Source: Rhodanobacter denitrificans
GTDB lineage: Bacteria; Pseudomonadota; Gammaproteobacteria; Xanthomonadales; Rhodanobacteraceae
Assembly: GCF_003335105.1 (NCBI RefSeq)
Contig: NZ_QFWQ01000001.1
Span: 155,432-219,431 of the forward strand
DNA length: 64,000 nucleotides
Direction: 5' to 3'
A model generated the notes under the pieces. That model ran no database searches and was not told the origin of the DNA. It was given only the letters and a program-made list of their open reading frames with translations. Made by a program: the position numbers and the translations under genes. This document shows positions 44,151-52,416 of this stretch, piece by piece; positions within the stretch are counted from its first letter, which is position 1, and the number at the start of each line of letters is the position of its first letter.

Positions 44151-44848
44151 TGATCCGCCCGCCGACCCTCGAACCGCGCGCGGCCTACGCGCTGTGGGCG
44201 CCCAGCTATCCGGCGCACGCGCACAACCCGGTGATGCAGGCCGAGGAGCGCGCGATGCTCGGGCTGATGCCGGCCGCGTTGCGCGGACTGGCGGTGCTCG
44301 ACGTCGGCTGCGGCAGCGGACGCTACATGCTGCATGCGCTGCGCCGCGGCGCAGCGCGCGTGACCGGCGTGGACCTTTCGCCGCAGATGCTCGAACGCGC
44401 CGGCGCGGAACTGGCCGCGCTGCATGCCGACGCACAGGTCGCGCTGGTGCAGGGCAGCCTGGCCGCGCTGCCGCTGCCGGATGCGCAGGCGGACCTGACC
44501 GTGTGCGGCCTGGTCGTCGGACACCTCGACGACCTCGGACAGTCGCTGGCCGAGCTGCGCCGGGTCACCCGGCCCGGCGGTACGTTGCTGTGCAGCGACG
44601 TGCATCCGGTCGGGAACGCGCTCGGCTGGCGGCGCGACTTCAAGTCCGGCGGCCGCCGCTACGCCGTGCGGCATACGCTGCATCTCTACAGCCACTGGCA
44701 TCGCGCCTGCTCCGCGCTCGGACTGCAGATCGAGCGGGTGCTGGAACCCATGCTCGACCCAGCCGACGTCCCCGCCGGCGCGCACTTCGACCGCATGGCG
44801 CTGGAGGTTCCCGTCGCGCTGGTGTTCCAGCTGCGCCGGGCGCCCTGA
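44150..44848 (+). CDS. Class I SAM-dependent methyltransferase
   Basis: This 232-residue protein has motif I VLDVGCGSGRYM, VTGVDLSPQMLERA, and post-motif RRVTRPGGTLLCSDVHP, like the UbiE/BioC-type methyltransferase-11 fold. The start at 44150 shares bases with the amidohydrolase stop (TGATG). It is one of four methyltransferases in this region and is probably specific for one position of the product. Confidence 0.88.
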   Translation: MIRPPTLEPRAAYALWAPSYPAHAHNPVMQAEERAMLGLMPAALRGLAVLDVGCGSGRYMLHALRRGAARVTGVDLSPQMLERAGAELAALHADAQVALVQGSLAALPLPDAQADLTVCGLVVGHLDDLGQSLAELRRVTRPGGTLLCSDVHPVGNALGWRRDFKSGGRRYAVRHTLHLYSHWHRACSALGLQIERVLEPMLDPADVPAGAHFDRMALEVPVALVFQLRRAP

Positions 44849-44872
44849 CGCCGCTTGCCCGCAGGCCTTCCC

Positions 44873-46381
44873 ATGACTTCCCCGCGCACCCTGCTGATCA
44901 ACCCCACCATCACCTCGCGCAGCAGCGCGCGCTTCCCGCTGGCGTTGCTGCACCTGGCGGCGGCGCTGGACCGCAGCGGCAGCAGCCGGATCGTCGACGG
45001 CAACGTGGACCGCGACTTCGTCGACGACACCCTGCGCGCGCTGGAGCAGGAGCGCTACGACGCCGTCGGCATCGGCGTGATGGGCGGCCCGCAGGTGGCG
45101 CCGGCGATCGCCGTTTCGCGGGCGATCCGCGCACGCTTTCCGGCGCTGCCGATCATCTGGGGCGGCTACTTCCCCACGCTGCATACGGACGCCACGCTGG
45201 CCGCGCCCTACGTCGACTACGCGGTGCGCGCGCAGGGCGAGGAAACCCTGTCGGAGCTGGTCGCCGCGCTCGCCGGCACCGGACCCGCGCTGGAGCGGAT
45301 CGCCGGGCTGTCCTGGAAGAACGCCGGCACGGTGGTGCACAACCCGGCCCGCCGCATCGTGCGCCACGACCCGGCGGGGCTGCTGCCCTACGACAAGCTC
45401 GGCGATCCGCGCCGCTACCTGGCGCGCACCTACCTCGGCCAGCGCACCGTCGCGCACCAGGCGGCGATCGGCTGCCGCTACCACTGCACCTTCTGTGGCG
45501 TGGCCGCGATGTTCAACGGCGTCACCCACCTGCCGGCCGCTGCACGGCTGGAGCGCGAGCTGGGTTATTTCAAGCACGTGCTGGACGCCGATTCGGTGCA
45601 GTACTTCGACCACAACTTCTTTGATCGCGAGGCGGACATGGTGCCGCTGCTCGAGGTGATGGCGAGGTTCGAGCTGCCATGGTGGTGCTTCGCCCGTTCC
45701 GACGCGTTGCTGAAACTATCCGAGCGCTCGTGGGAACTGGTGCGCAAGAGCCGGCTGCGCATGGCCTACATCGGCGCGGAATCGCCCAGCGACCAGATGC
45801 TGCACGACATCCGCAAGGGCACGCGCCCGGACCAGACCCGGGCGGTGGTCGAACAATGCCGCCGCTACGGGGTGATCCCCGAGCTGTCGTTCATGGTCGC
45901 GCCGCCGGAGAACACCGAGGAGGAGACCGAGCGCACCTTCGAATTCATCCGCGAGCTGAAGCGGATCAACCCGCAGACGGAGATCGTCATCTACATCTAC
46001 ACGCCGCTGCCGGAGCACAGCCGCCACGAGCAGGACCGCGCAAGGCGGCCAGGCGCGCCGCTGCTCGACCTCGATGGTGCGCCGGTGGTATTCCCCGCGA
46101 CGCCGGATGAGTGGGCCCAGCCGCGCTGGGTCGATTACGCCTGCCATATGGATGCGCCCTGGCTCACCGACCGGCTGCGCCACCGCATCAACGACTTCGT
46201 CACCGTGCTGCGCTGTCGCTATCCCACCGTGCAGGATCTGCGCGCGCCGCCGTGGGCCAAGCGCAAGCTGAGCGCGATGGCCGGCTGGCGCTACCGTTTC
46301 CGCAAGTACGACCGGCCGTGGGAGCTGAACCTGGCGAACCGGTTCGTGCGCCTGCGCATGCCGCAGGTGTCGGGCCTCTAG
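44873..46381 (+). CDS. B12-binding-domain radical SAM protein
   Basis: This 502-residue protein has an N-terminal B12-binding-like Rossmann region (~1-130: VGIGVMGGPQVAPAIAVSRAI; IIWGGYFPTLHTD) and a radical SAM core with CRYHCTFC (CX3CX2C) for the 4Fe-4S cluster. I see no DXHXXG motif, so cobalamin may bind base-off without a histidine or not at all. Such enzymes methylate unreactive carbons or rearrange substrates. The start at 44873 matches the family beginning TSPRTLLINPT. Located among methyltransferases and glycosyltransferases, it probably modifies the sugar or lipid product. A second such enzyme is at 52417. Confidence 0.9.
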   Translation: MTSPRTLLINPTITSRSSARFPLALLHLAAALDRSGSSRIVDGNVDRDFVDDTLRALEQERYDAVGIGVMGGPQVAPAIAVSRAIRARFPALPIIWGGYFPTLHTDATLAAPYVDYAVRAQGEETLSELVAALAGTGPALERIAGLSWKNAGTVVHNPARRIVRHDPAGLLPYDKLGDPRRYLARTYLGQRTVAHQAAIGCRYHCTFCGVAAMFNGVTHLPAAARLERELGYFKHVLDADSVQYFDHNFFDREADMVPLLEVMARFELPWWCFARSDALLKLSERSWELVRKSRLRMAYIGAESPSDQMLHDIRKGTRPDQTRAVVEQCRRYGVIPELSFMVAPPENTEEETERTFEFIRELKRINPQTEIVIYIYTPLPEHSRHEQDRARRPGAPLLDLDGAPVVFPATPDEWAQPRWVDYACHMDAPWLTDRLRHRINDFVTVLRCRYPTVQDLRAPPWAKRKLSAMAGWRYRFRKYDRPWELNLANRFVRLRMPQVSGL

Positions 46382-46396
46382 GCGCGGAGGCCGCTC

Positions 46397-47512
46397 GTGC
46401 ACGTGGCGCAGATCAATTTCCTGCCCATGCCGGCAGGCCTCGCGTCGGCCGACGTGTTCGAGCATTGGCCCACGCTGGCCGATGTCGCCGAAGCGGTGAC
46501 CAGCGCCGGCACCCGCGTGTCGGTGATCCAGCTGGCGACGCGCCCGGAGCGCGTGACGCGCAACGGCATCGATTACCGTTTCGTCGCGGTGCCCGGTACG
46601 AAGCGCACGCGCCGCCTCGCCGAGGTGCTGGGCGAGATCCGGCCCGACGTGCTGCACGTGCACAGCCTGGGCTTCGCCGCCGACGCGTTCGCCTTGGCGC
46701 GACGCCTGCCATCGCTGCCGCTCGTGATCCAGGACCACGCCGACCGGCCGCCGCGCCGGTGGCGGCGGCCGTGGTGGCGGCGCTGGTATGGAGTTGCCGC
46801 AGGCATCGCCTTCACCGCCGCCGACATGGCGCAGCCGTTCACCCGCGCCGGCCTGTTCGCGCCGCACACGCGGCTGTTCGCGATACCCGAATCCAGCAGC
46901 CGTTTCACGCCGGGCGATCGTGCCCGCGCGCGCGCCGAAACCGGCCTGCACGGCGACCCCTGCGTGCTGTGGGTCGGCCATCTAAACCCCGGCAAGGACC
47001 CGCTGGCGGTGCTCGACGGCGTTGCGCGCGCCGTGGCGCGTTTGCCCGGCCTGCAGCTGTGGTGCGTGTTCGGAAACGCGCCCCTGCTCGATGCGGTGCG
47101 CCAGCGCATCGAACACGATCCGCGGTTGGCCGGGCGCGTGCACCTGCTCGGCAAGGTGGCGCACGCGCGGATCGAGACGCTGATGCGGTGCGCCGACCTG
47201 TTCGTCGCGGGCAGCCATGCCGAGAGCTGCGGCTATGCGCTGCTGGAGGCGCTGGCCTGCGGCGTGGCACCGGTGGTCACCGACATCCCTGCGTTCCGCG
47301 CGCTGACTGGTGATGGCCGCATCGGTGGGCTGTGGTCCTGCGGCGACGCGACGCAGCTGGCCGAGGCATTGGTCGCGACCGCGGCGGACCGGCCGCCGCC
47401 GGCACAGGTGCGCGCCCATTTCGACGCCACGTTGTCGTTCGCAGCCCTGGGTCGGCGCTGGGCCGATGCCTATGCGCAGCTGCTCGACGATCGGGTACGG
47501 AGGGCAGGGTGA
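46397..47512 (+). CDS. Family 4 glycosyltransferase
   Basis: This 371-residue GT-B enzyme begins with GTG (MHVAQINFLPMPAGL), which has a GGAGG site six bases upstream. The C-terminal donor domain contains GHLNPGKDPLAVLDGV and the EX7E-type region SHAESCGYALLEALACGVAPVVTDIPAF. It transfers a sugar from a nucleotide donor with retained configuration. The stop overlaps the start of the next glycosyltransferase (GTGA). Confidence 0.92.
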   Translation: MHVAQINFLPMPAGLASADVFEHWPTLADVAEAVTSAGTRVSVIQLATRPERVTRNGIDYRFVAVPGTKRTRRLAEVLGEIRPDVLHVHSLGFAADAFALARRLPSLPLVIQDHADRPPRRWRRPWWRRWYGVAAGIAFTAADMAQPFTRAGLFAPHTRLFAIPESSSRFTPGDRARARAETGLHGDPCVLWVGHLNPGKDPLAVLDGVARAVARLPGLQLWCVFGNAPLLDAVRQRIEHDPRLAGRVHLLGKVAHARIETLMRCADLFVAGSHAESCGYALLEALACGVAPVVTDIPAFRALTGDGRIGGLWSCGDATQLAEALVATAADRPPPAQVRAHFDATLSFAALGRRWADAYAQLLDDRVRRAG

Positions 47513-48615
47513 AACTCGCGCTGGTGGTGCCGGGCGGCGTGGATCGCAGCGGCGAGTTCCGCGTGATCCCGGTATTGCTGGCGTTGATCGAACGGCTGGC
47601 GCGAGCGCATGAGGTGCACGTCTTCGCGTTGCGCCAGGAAGCAATGGCAGCTCGCTGGGAACTGGTCGGCGCCACCGTGCACAACATCGGCGACGGCTGG
47701 ACCCGGCTGCGCGCGATCGCGGCGATCCGCGCCGAGCATCGCCGTGCGCCGTTCGACGTGGTGCAGGCGATCTTCTCCGGTTCCTGCAGCCTGGTCGCCG
47801 TGGCCGCGGCAAAGCTGCTGCGGCGGCCGAGCCTGGTGCATATCGCCGGCGGCGAGCTCGTTGCGCTGCATGCAATCGGCTACGGCGGACGACAGACATG
47901 GAAAGGACGGCTGCGCGAGGCGGTGGTGTTGCGCGGCGCCGACGTCGTCACCGCGGCCAGCTTGCCGATTGTCGATTCCTTGCGGCTGCTCGGACTCGAG
48001 GCCCGGCGCGTGCCGCTCGGCGTCGACCTGCGCAGCTGGCCTCCGCTTGCGCCGCGCCGGCGCAATACAGAGCAGGCGCGGCTGCTCCACGTTGCCAGCC
48101 TCAACCGGGTCAAGGATCAAGCGACGCTGCTGCGGGCGTTGGCGGTCCTGGCCGGGACGGGGCCGGACTTCCGGCTGGACGTCGTCGGCGTCGATACGCT
48201 GCAGGGTGAGATGCAGCGGTTGGCGCAACAACTCGGACTGGAGTGCCACGTCCGGTTTCTCGGATTCAAGACCCAGCGCGAATTGCGCCCGATCATGGAG
48301 TCGGCCGACTTGCTGGTGATGTCGTCGTTGCACGAGGCCGGGCCGCTGGTGATGCTTGAGGCCGCGGCAACCGGTGTGCCCACCGTGGGCACGGCGGTCG
48401 GACACCTTGCGGAGTGGGCGCCTTCGGCGGCCTTGGTCGTACCCGTCGGAAACGTGCCGGCACTCGCCGACGCCATCCGTCGGATGCTTGGCGACGAGGA
48501 ACTGCGGCTGCGATTGGCTGCGACGGCGCAGTTTCGAACGATCCGCGAGGACGCCGATCACACCGCCCTCGCGTTCGAAGCGCTCTATCTGCGTTTGCTC
48601 ACCGCATGCGAATGA
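47509..48615 (+). CDS. Family 4 glycosyltransferase
   Basis: This 368-residue GT-B protein starts with GTG at 47509 (KLALVVPGGVDRSGEFRVIP), preceded by GGAGG. It has a glycine-rich acceptor domain with HIAGGELVALHAIGYGG and the donor motif LHVASLNRVKDQATLLRAL plus HEAGPLVMLEAAATGVPTVG. It follows the first GT4 with a four-base overlap and is itself overlapped by the next methyltransferase. Both GT4 enzymes presumably extend the same glycan. Confidence 0.92.
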   Translation: MKLALVVPGGVDRSGEFRVIPVLLALIERLARAHEVHVFALRQEAMAARWELVGATVHNIGDGWTRLRAIAAIRAEHRRAPFDVVQAIFSGSCSLVAVAAAKLLRRPSLVHIAGGELVALHAIGYGGRQTWKGRLREAVVLRGADVVTAASLPIVDSLRLLGLEARRVPLGVDLRSWPPLAPRRRNTEQARLLHVASLNRVKDQATLLRALAVLAGTGPDFRLDVVGVDTLQGEMQRLAQQLGLECHVRFLGFKTQRELRPIMESADLLVMSSLHEAGPLVMLEAAATGVPTVGTAVGHLAEWAPSAALVVPVGNVPALADAIRRMLGDEELRLRLAATAQFRTIREDADHTALAFEALYLRLLTACE

Positions 48616-49526
48616 AAAGCGCCACGGGTCCGTCCGGCATCCGGGCTGGAATGCTCGGCGATACCCAGCAACGTGATTATGCGGAGAAGCTGAGGCTGTT
48701 CAACGCATTTGCACGATCCGAGTTGTGCGAGGCGATCGCCGCATTGTCGCTCCCGGCGGATTCCCGTGTGCTTGACGCCGGTTGCGGCACGGGCGAGGCG
48801 GTCGCCTGGCTGCACGAGTCGATGCAGGGCCGCGCGATGGTGGTGGGGATGGATCTGGCGACCGTGCATGTCCGTGCCGCCCGCCGTACCGCGCCGGCCG
48901 GTGCGCCGATCCTGCAGGCCGACATGATGCGGCCTCCGCTGGCGGACGGCAGCTTCGATCTCGTCTGGTCCGTCAATGCCATCCATCATCTGCGTGATCC
49001 CGCCGCCGGCGTGCGGGTGCTTTCCGGCCTGCTGCGCCCGGGCGGTCGCCTCGTGCTGGGACAAAGCTCGTTGCTGCCCGACATGTATTTCGCCTGGGAT
49101 GCGCGCCTGGAAAGGATCGTGAACGAGGCGGTCCGGCAGTATTACCGGGAGCGTTACGGGCGGAACGAGCAGGATCTGGCCGCAGTCCGTTCGCTCATCG
49201 GATGGTTGCAAGCGGCGGAGTTGGAGCGGGTGGACGTGCGGACGCGGATGATCGAACGGACCCATCCGCTCACGGACGCGGACAAGCGTTACCTGCTCGA
49301 CGTGATCTTCCGTGGCACATGGGGTGAGCGCCTGCGCCCCTATCTGCCCCGGGAGGATTTCGAAGCGCTGATGCGGCTGTGTGATCCGGATGACGCCTGC
49401 TATGCGTTGCGGCGGCCGGACTTTCACTTTCTTCAAAGTCTCACGATCGCCGTGGCGACGAAACAGGAAGCCGTTCCCTTTGTCCGCCATCGCTCCTCCC
49501 GTCCGGTGCGGGCTAGATTTCCGTGA
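48612..49526 (+). CDS. Class I SAM-dependent methyltransferase
   Basis: This 304-residue methyltransferase shows motif I RVLDAGCGTGEAV, VGMDLATVHVRAA, and SFDLVWSVNAIHHLRDP with LLRPGGRLVLGQSS. The C-terminal part resembles 'methyltransferase domain-containing' proteins of natural-product clusters. The ATG at 48612 overlaps the previous stop (ATGA). The last 14 bases overlap, tail to tail, the flavin reductase gene on the other strand. It closes the second rightward operon. Confidence 0.87.
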   Translation: MKSATGPSGIRAGMLGDTQQRDYAEKLRLFNAFARSELCEAIAALSLPADSRVLDAGCGTGEAVAWLHESMQGRAMVVGMDLATVHVRAARRTAPAGAPILQADMMRPPLADGSFDLVWSVNAIHHLRDPAAGVRVLSGLLRPGGRLVLGQSSLLPDMYFAWDARLERIVNEAVRQYYRERYGRNEQDLAAVRSLIGWLQAAELERVDVRTRMIERTHPLTDADKRYLLDVIFRGTWGERLRPYLPREDFEALMRLCDPDDACYALRRPDFHFLQSLTIAVATKQEAVPFVRHRSSRPVRARFP

Positions 49527-50436
49527 ACGGCATGCCCAGCCGGCGGCGCCAGGCTTGGTGAAAGCCGGCCGTGTGATGCAGCTGGGCACCTTCCGCCAAG
49601 GTTTCGTCGGAAACGATGCGGCCAAGGAAAAACGTGTGCGAGCCGATCTCCTGGCTGTGCACGATGGCCAGCTCCCGGATGCGCAGCGCCGCGGCCACCG
49701 CGGGAATGCCGAACTCCCGCGACAGGCGCACCGGAAACGGAAGTTCGTTCCAGTCCGCCAGCGGCTGCTTGTGATGCCCGCTCAACTGGTAGACGACCGC
49801 CTTCATCGTCGCCGGGGTGCCGGACAGGACCACCCGGCGCACTTCGCGCATGGTTGGCACGGATACGTTGGTGCTGCGCAGCGCGAGCGAAAAAAATCCG
49901 CTGCGTTCCAGCGGGCCGATCAGATCCATCGGGAAGATGTTCCGGTGGCCCGGCGCGTCGACCGAGACGAGGACGACCGGCCGCGGGCACAGGTAGGCGA
50001 TCATCAGCTGCTGCGCCACCGCGGGCTCCATGTTCAGGTGGTTCGACGCGCGATTTTTCCGCATGAGACGGTTCTGCAGCCACGCGTTCCACGGGCGCCG
50101 CGGCCAGCCGAGGCAGCGGTGCTCGCTCGCGGCGACGTGGTAGAGCACGAGTGACGCCTTTTCGGTGGCGATCGACGCGGTCCGCGCCAGACGCAAAACC
50201 CCCAGCGGCTTGCCCGTGATGATGTCGGCGTATTCGAGTACGGGATGTTCGCCGGCATCCACGCTGGTCGCGATCGTGAGCGGCTTGAGCGAAGCCACGG
50301 TGTGGTCCGCCGTGACGTCCGCCGAGTTGCCGTCCCAGCGCAAGCTGGCGGCGACCATCCGCTGCGGTGGCGCCACGCCAACCACGGACCATTGCGGCAG
50401 TGGGCGCACGAACGGCCTTATCCAGTCCTTCCACAT
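49513..50436 (-). CDS. Flavin reductase-like (DIM6/NTAB) domain protein
   Basis: This 307-residue protein contains an FMN-binding split-barrel domain. Recognisable parts are APGHRNIFPMDLIGPLERSGFFSLALR and the C-terminal HTFFLGRIVSDETLAEGAQLHHTAGFHQAW. The N-terminal ~110 residues (MWKDWIRPFVRPLPQWSVVG) extend beyond a typical ~180-residue flavin reductase and may be a second partial barrel. It could supply reduced flavin or act as a flavin-dependent reductase on a pathway intermediate. It starts one base after the methyltransferase stop. Confidence 0.75.
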   Translation of the reverse strand: MWKDWIRPFVRPLPQWSVVGVAPPQRMVAASLRWDGNSADVTADHTVASLKPLTIATSVDAGEHPVLEYADIITGKPLGVLRLARTASIATEKASLVLYHVAASEHRCLGWPRRPWNAWLQNRLMRKNRASNHLNMEPAVAQQLMIAYLCPRPVVLVSVDAPGHRNIFPMDLIGPLERSGFFSLALRSTNVSVPTMREVRRVVLSGTPATMKAVVYQLSGHHKQPLADWNELPFPVRLSREFGIPAVAAALRIRELAIVHSQEIGSHTFFLGRIVSDETLAEGAQLHHTAGFHQAWRRRLGMPFTEI

Positions 50437-50437
50437 C

Positions 50438-51079
50438 TCAGGTGCGCCGAAAGAGCAGGAACATGTACAGCTGGGTGACCCATCCGAAACCATGCGGAAG
50501 GAGCTGTTCCAGCCGGAAGTACGGTGCTGCCGCCCGCACCACGACACGCGGCGCAAAACGGTGGATGCCGCTTTCGCTGGCGATGGCGTAGCGACCGTGG
50601 CGCACCAGGTTCAGGAGGTTCGCCCGCCACCAGCCGTAGCGCGCGTCACCGAGGTAATAGGGGTTGAGCATGCTGGCCAGGACAAAACCACCCTGGCGGA
50701 CCACGCGCGACAATTCCTCGAAAAGCGAGGCGTGATCCGCGAAATGATTGAGGACCGCAAAGTTCGCCGTGACCGCCTGCACCTTGCACGCGAGCGGCGA
50801 CGCCACCGCGACGATGGTCTTGCCGGCGATTTCGCCGTGGCAGTACTGCGCCAGGTACTCGCTCATCGCCGCCGCAGGTTCGTACACGAAAGTCGGGTGT
50901 CCCTGGGCGGCATAGGTTTTGGCATCGATGCCGGTGCCTGCGCCGAAATCGAGCACCTCCGCTCCTGCGGGCAGCAGATCCAGCACCAACTGCTGGAACC
51001 TGTCGCGCACCGCCCGGTCCCGTTGCGAGGCCAGGATGATTTGGTGGTACTCCTCTCCGGTATGCATGTCGTCGACCAC
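50438..51079 (-). CDS. Class I SAM-dependent methyltransferase
   Basis: This 213-residue enzyme has EVLDFGAGTGIDAKTYAAQGH (motif I), YEPAAAMSEYLAQY and NFAVLNHFADHASLFEELSRVVRQGGFVLASM. It is the fourth methyltransferase of the region and lies between the nucleotidyltransferase and flavin reductase in the leftward operon. The C-terminal half is aromatic-rich (YYLGDARYGWW), as in enzymes acting on lipids or polyketide-like acceptors. Confidence 0.87.
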   Translation of the reverse strand: MVDDMHTGEEYHQIILASQRDRAVRDRFQQLVLDLLPAGAEVLDFGAGTGIDAKTYAAQGHPTFVYEPAAAMSEYLAQYCHGEIAGKTIVAVASPLACKVQAVTANFAVLNHFADHASLFEELSRVVRQGGFVLASMLNPYYLGDARYGWWRANLLNLVRHGRYAIASESGIHRFAPRVVVRAAAPYFRLEQLLPHGFGWVTQLYMFLLFRRT

Positions 51080-51161
51080 CTTGCTGACAAACCCGTTGCC
51101 TGATGCCTTGTCACCTGTGCCCCGGTGCCGGTTGGTCGCCCGACTGCACGAACTCCGGGCC

Positions 51162-52409
51162 CTATCTCGAAACGACCAGGGAGAGCTTCCTGCTCGCCTT
51201 CGGAACGGGGGGCTCCAATGCCGCGCGCACCACGTACAAGGTGTCCATCCGCGGCACCGGCTGGGTGAGCCAGGTCAGGACGCGCCGGCGATGCGGTGCG
51301 GTTACCCAGCTCTGCCCCTGCAGCCAGAGCTGGGTGCGCACCATGTCGGCGCGCTCCTTGCGCGCTTCGTCCGGGGGACTCACGCGATTCCTGAGGTAGC
51401 GCCCGGCTTCGTGGACGGAGCGCGACCACTCGATGCCGGCAAATGCGTGCAGCCACAGCTCCGAGCACGACACCCGGGTCAGGCTTTGCCGGCGCGAGAT
51501 TGCCCGCAGCAGCAGCGGACAGTCGCGTTCGAGCCGGGCCAGCACGTCGGCGGGGACCGCCTCCGGGTAGTAGCGGGCGGCCAGCCGCAGCGGCGGCAGC
51601 GCCCACCACGGCGGCTCGACGGCGTTGTCGTTCCACAGCACGTCCCAGTCGTTCGCGGACAGGTGCGTCGCCAGCCGCGCGATGTCGTGCAGGTGCAGCA
51701 GGCGCAGGCTGCGCCCGCACATGTTGCCCGCTGTGTGCAGCAGCAGGTGAGCCATCAGGGCGCCATTCGACAGGTAGGGATTCAGGCCCGGCCGCGGCTC
51801 GCGCGGATAGATCCGCGCCGTGATGTCGACCGCGGATACCGGCAGCCGCTCGCGGATGCGGGTATGCAGCTCGATGTTGACCGGCGTGTCGCGGTGCTCG
51901 CCCAGCCCGGCGAACGGCTGGCCGCTGGCCGGCTTGAACACCCGGTGCTTCCACTGCGCGAACGACTCCACGTAGCCGAGATCCAGCAGCAACGTGATGG
52001 TCGCGGCGGCATCCTCCTCGCGCACCAGCAGGTCGATGTCGGCCATCGGCCGCTCGCCCGGCGCATAGATCCCCAGCGCGTGCAGCGCGGCACCCTTCAG
52101 CGGCACCATCGCCAGCCCGGCGACGCGGGCGTCGGCGTCGATGCGCTTCAGCAACGACGCGATGCGCCGGTGGCGCAGCTCGACGTGCGCGCGCTGGCCT
52201 TCCAGGAAGCGCCGCCACGACGGCTTTTTCCACGCGCAGCATCGGCACAGCAGCGGCGACACGCCATGCGCGACGGCGACCGCCGTGGCCAACCGCCATT
52301 CCAGTTCGCTCCACGCCGGCGTCGCGCTGCCCGGGCCCGCCAGTTCTGCAGCGAGCGCCTCGGTGGTGCGGCGCAAGCCATACCGGACGATCCTGAGTGG
52401 CGGCAGCAT
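51162..52409 (-). CDS. Nucleotidyltransferase-family protein (NTP_transf_5-like)
   Basis: This 415-residue protein carries a minimal nucleotidyltransferase site: LKGAALHALGIYAPGERPMADIDLLV, where DXD binds metal. A region with NIELHTRIRERLP completes the family pattern. These proteins often occur with HPr-kinase-like genes in exopolysaccharide (PEP-CTERM/exosortase-type) and lasso-peptide clusters, where their target is largely unknown. Here the kinase-like gene is divergent at 54113. The start at 52409 lies seven bases after the radical SAM stop; no strong ribosome site is seen. Confidence 0.8.
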   Translation of the reverse strand: MLPPLRIVRYGLRRTTEALAAELAGPGSATPAWSELEWRLATAVAVAHGVSPLLCRCCAWKKPSWRRFLEGQRAHVELRHRRIASLLKRIDADARVAGLAMVPLKGAALHALGIYAPGERPMADIDLLVREEDAAATITLLLDLGYVESFAQWKHRVFKPASGQPFAGLGEHRDTPVNIELHTRIRERLPVSAVDITARIYPREPRPGLNPYLSNGALMAHLLLHTAGNMCGRSLRLLHLHDIARLATHLSANDWDVLWNDNAVEPPWWALPPLRLAARYYPEAVPADVLARLERDCPLLLRAISRRQSLTRVSCSELWLHAFAGIEWSRSVHEAGRYLRNRVSPPDEARKERADMVRTQLWLQGQSWVTAPHRRRVLTWLTQPVPRMDTLYVVRAALEPPVPKASRKLSLVVSR

Positions 52410-52416
52410 GGCGCGC

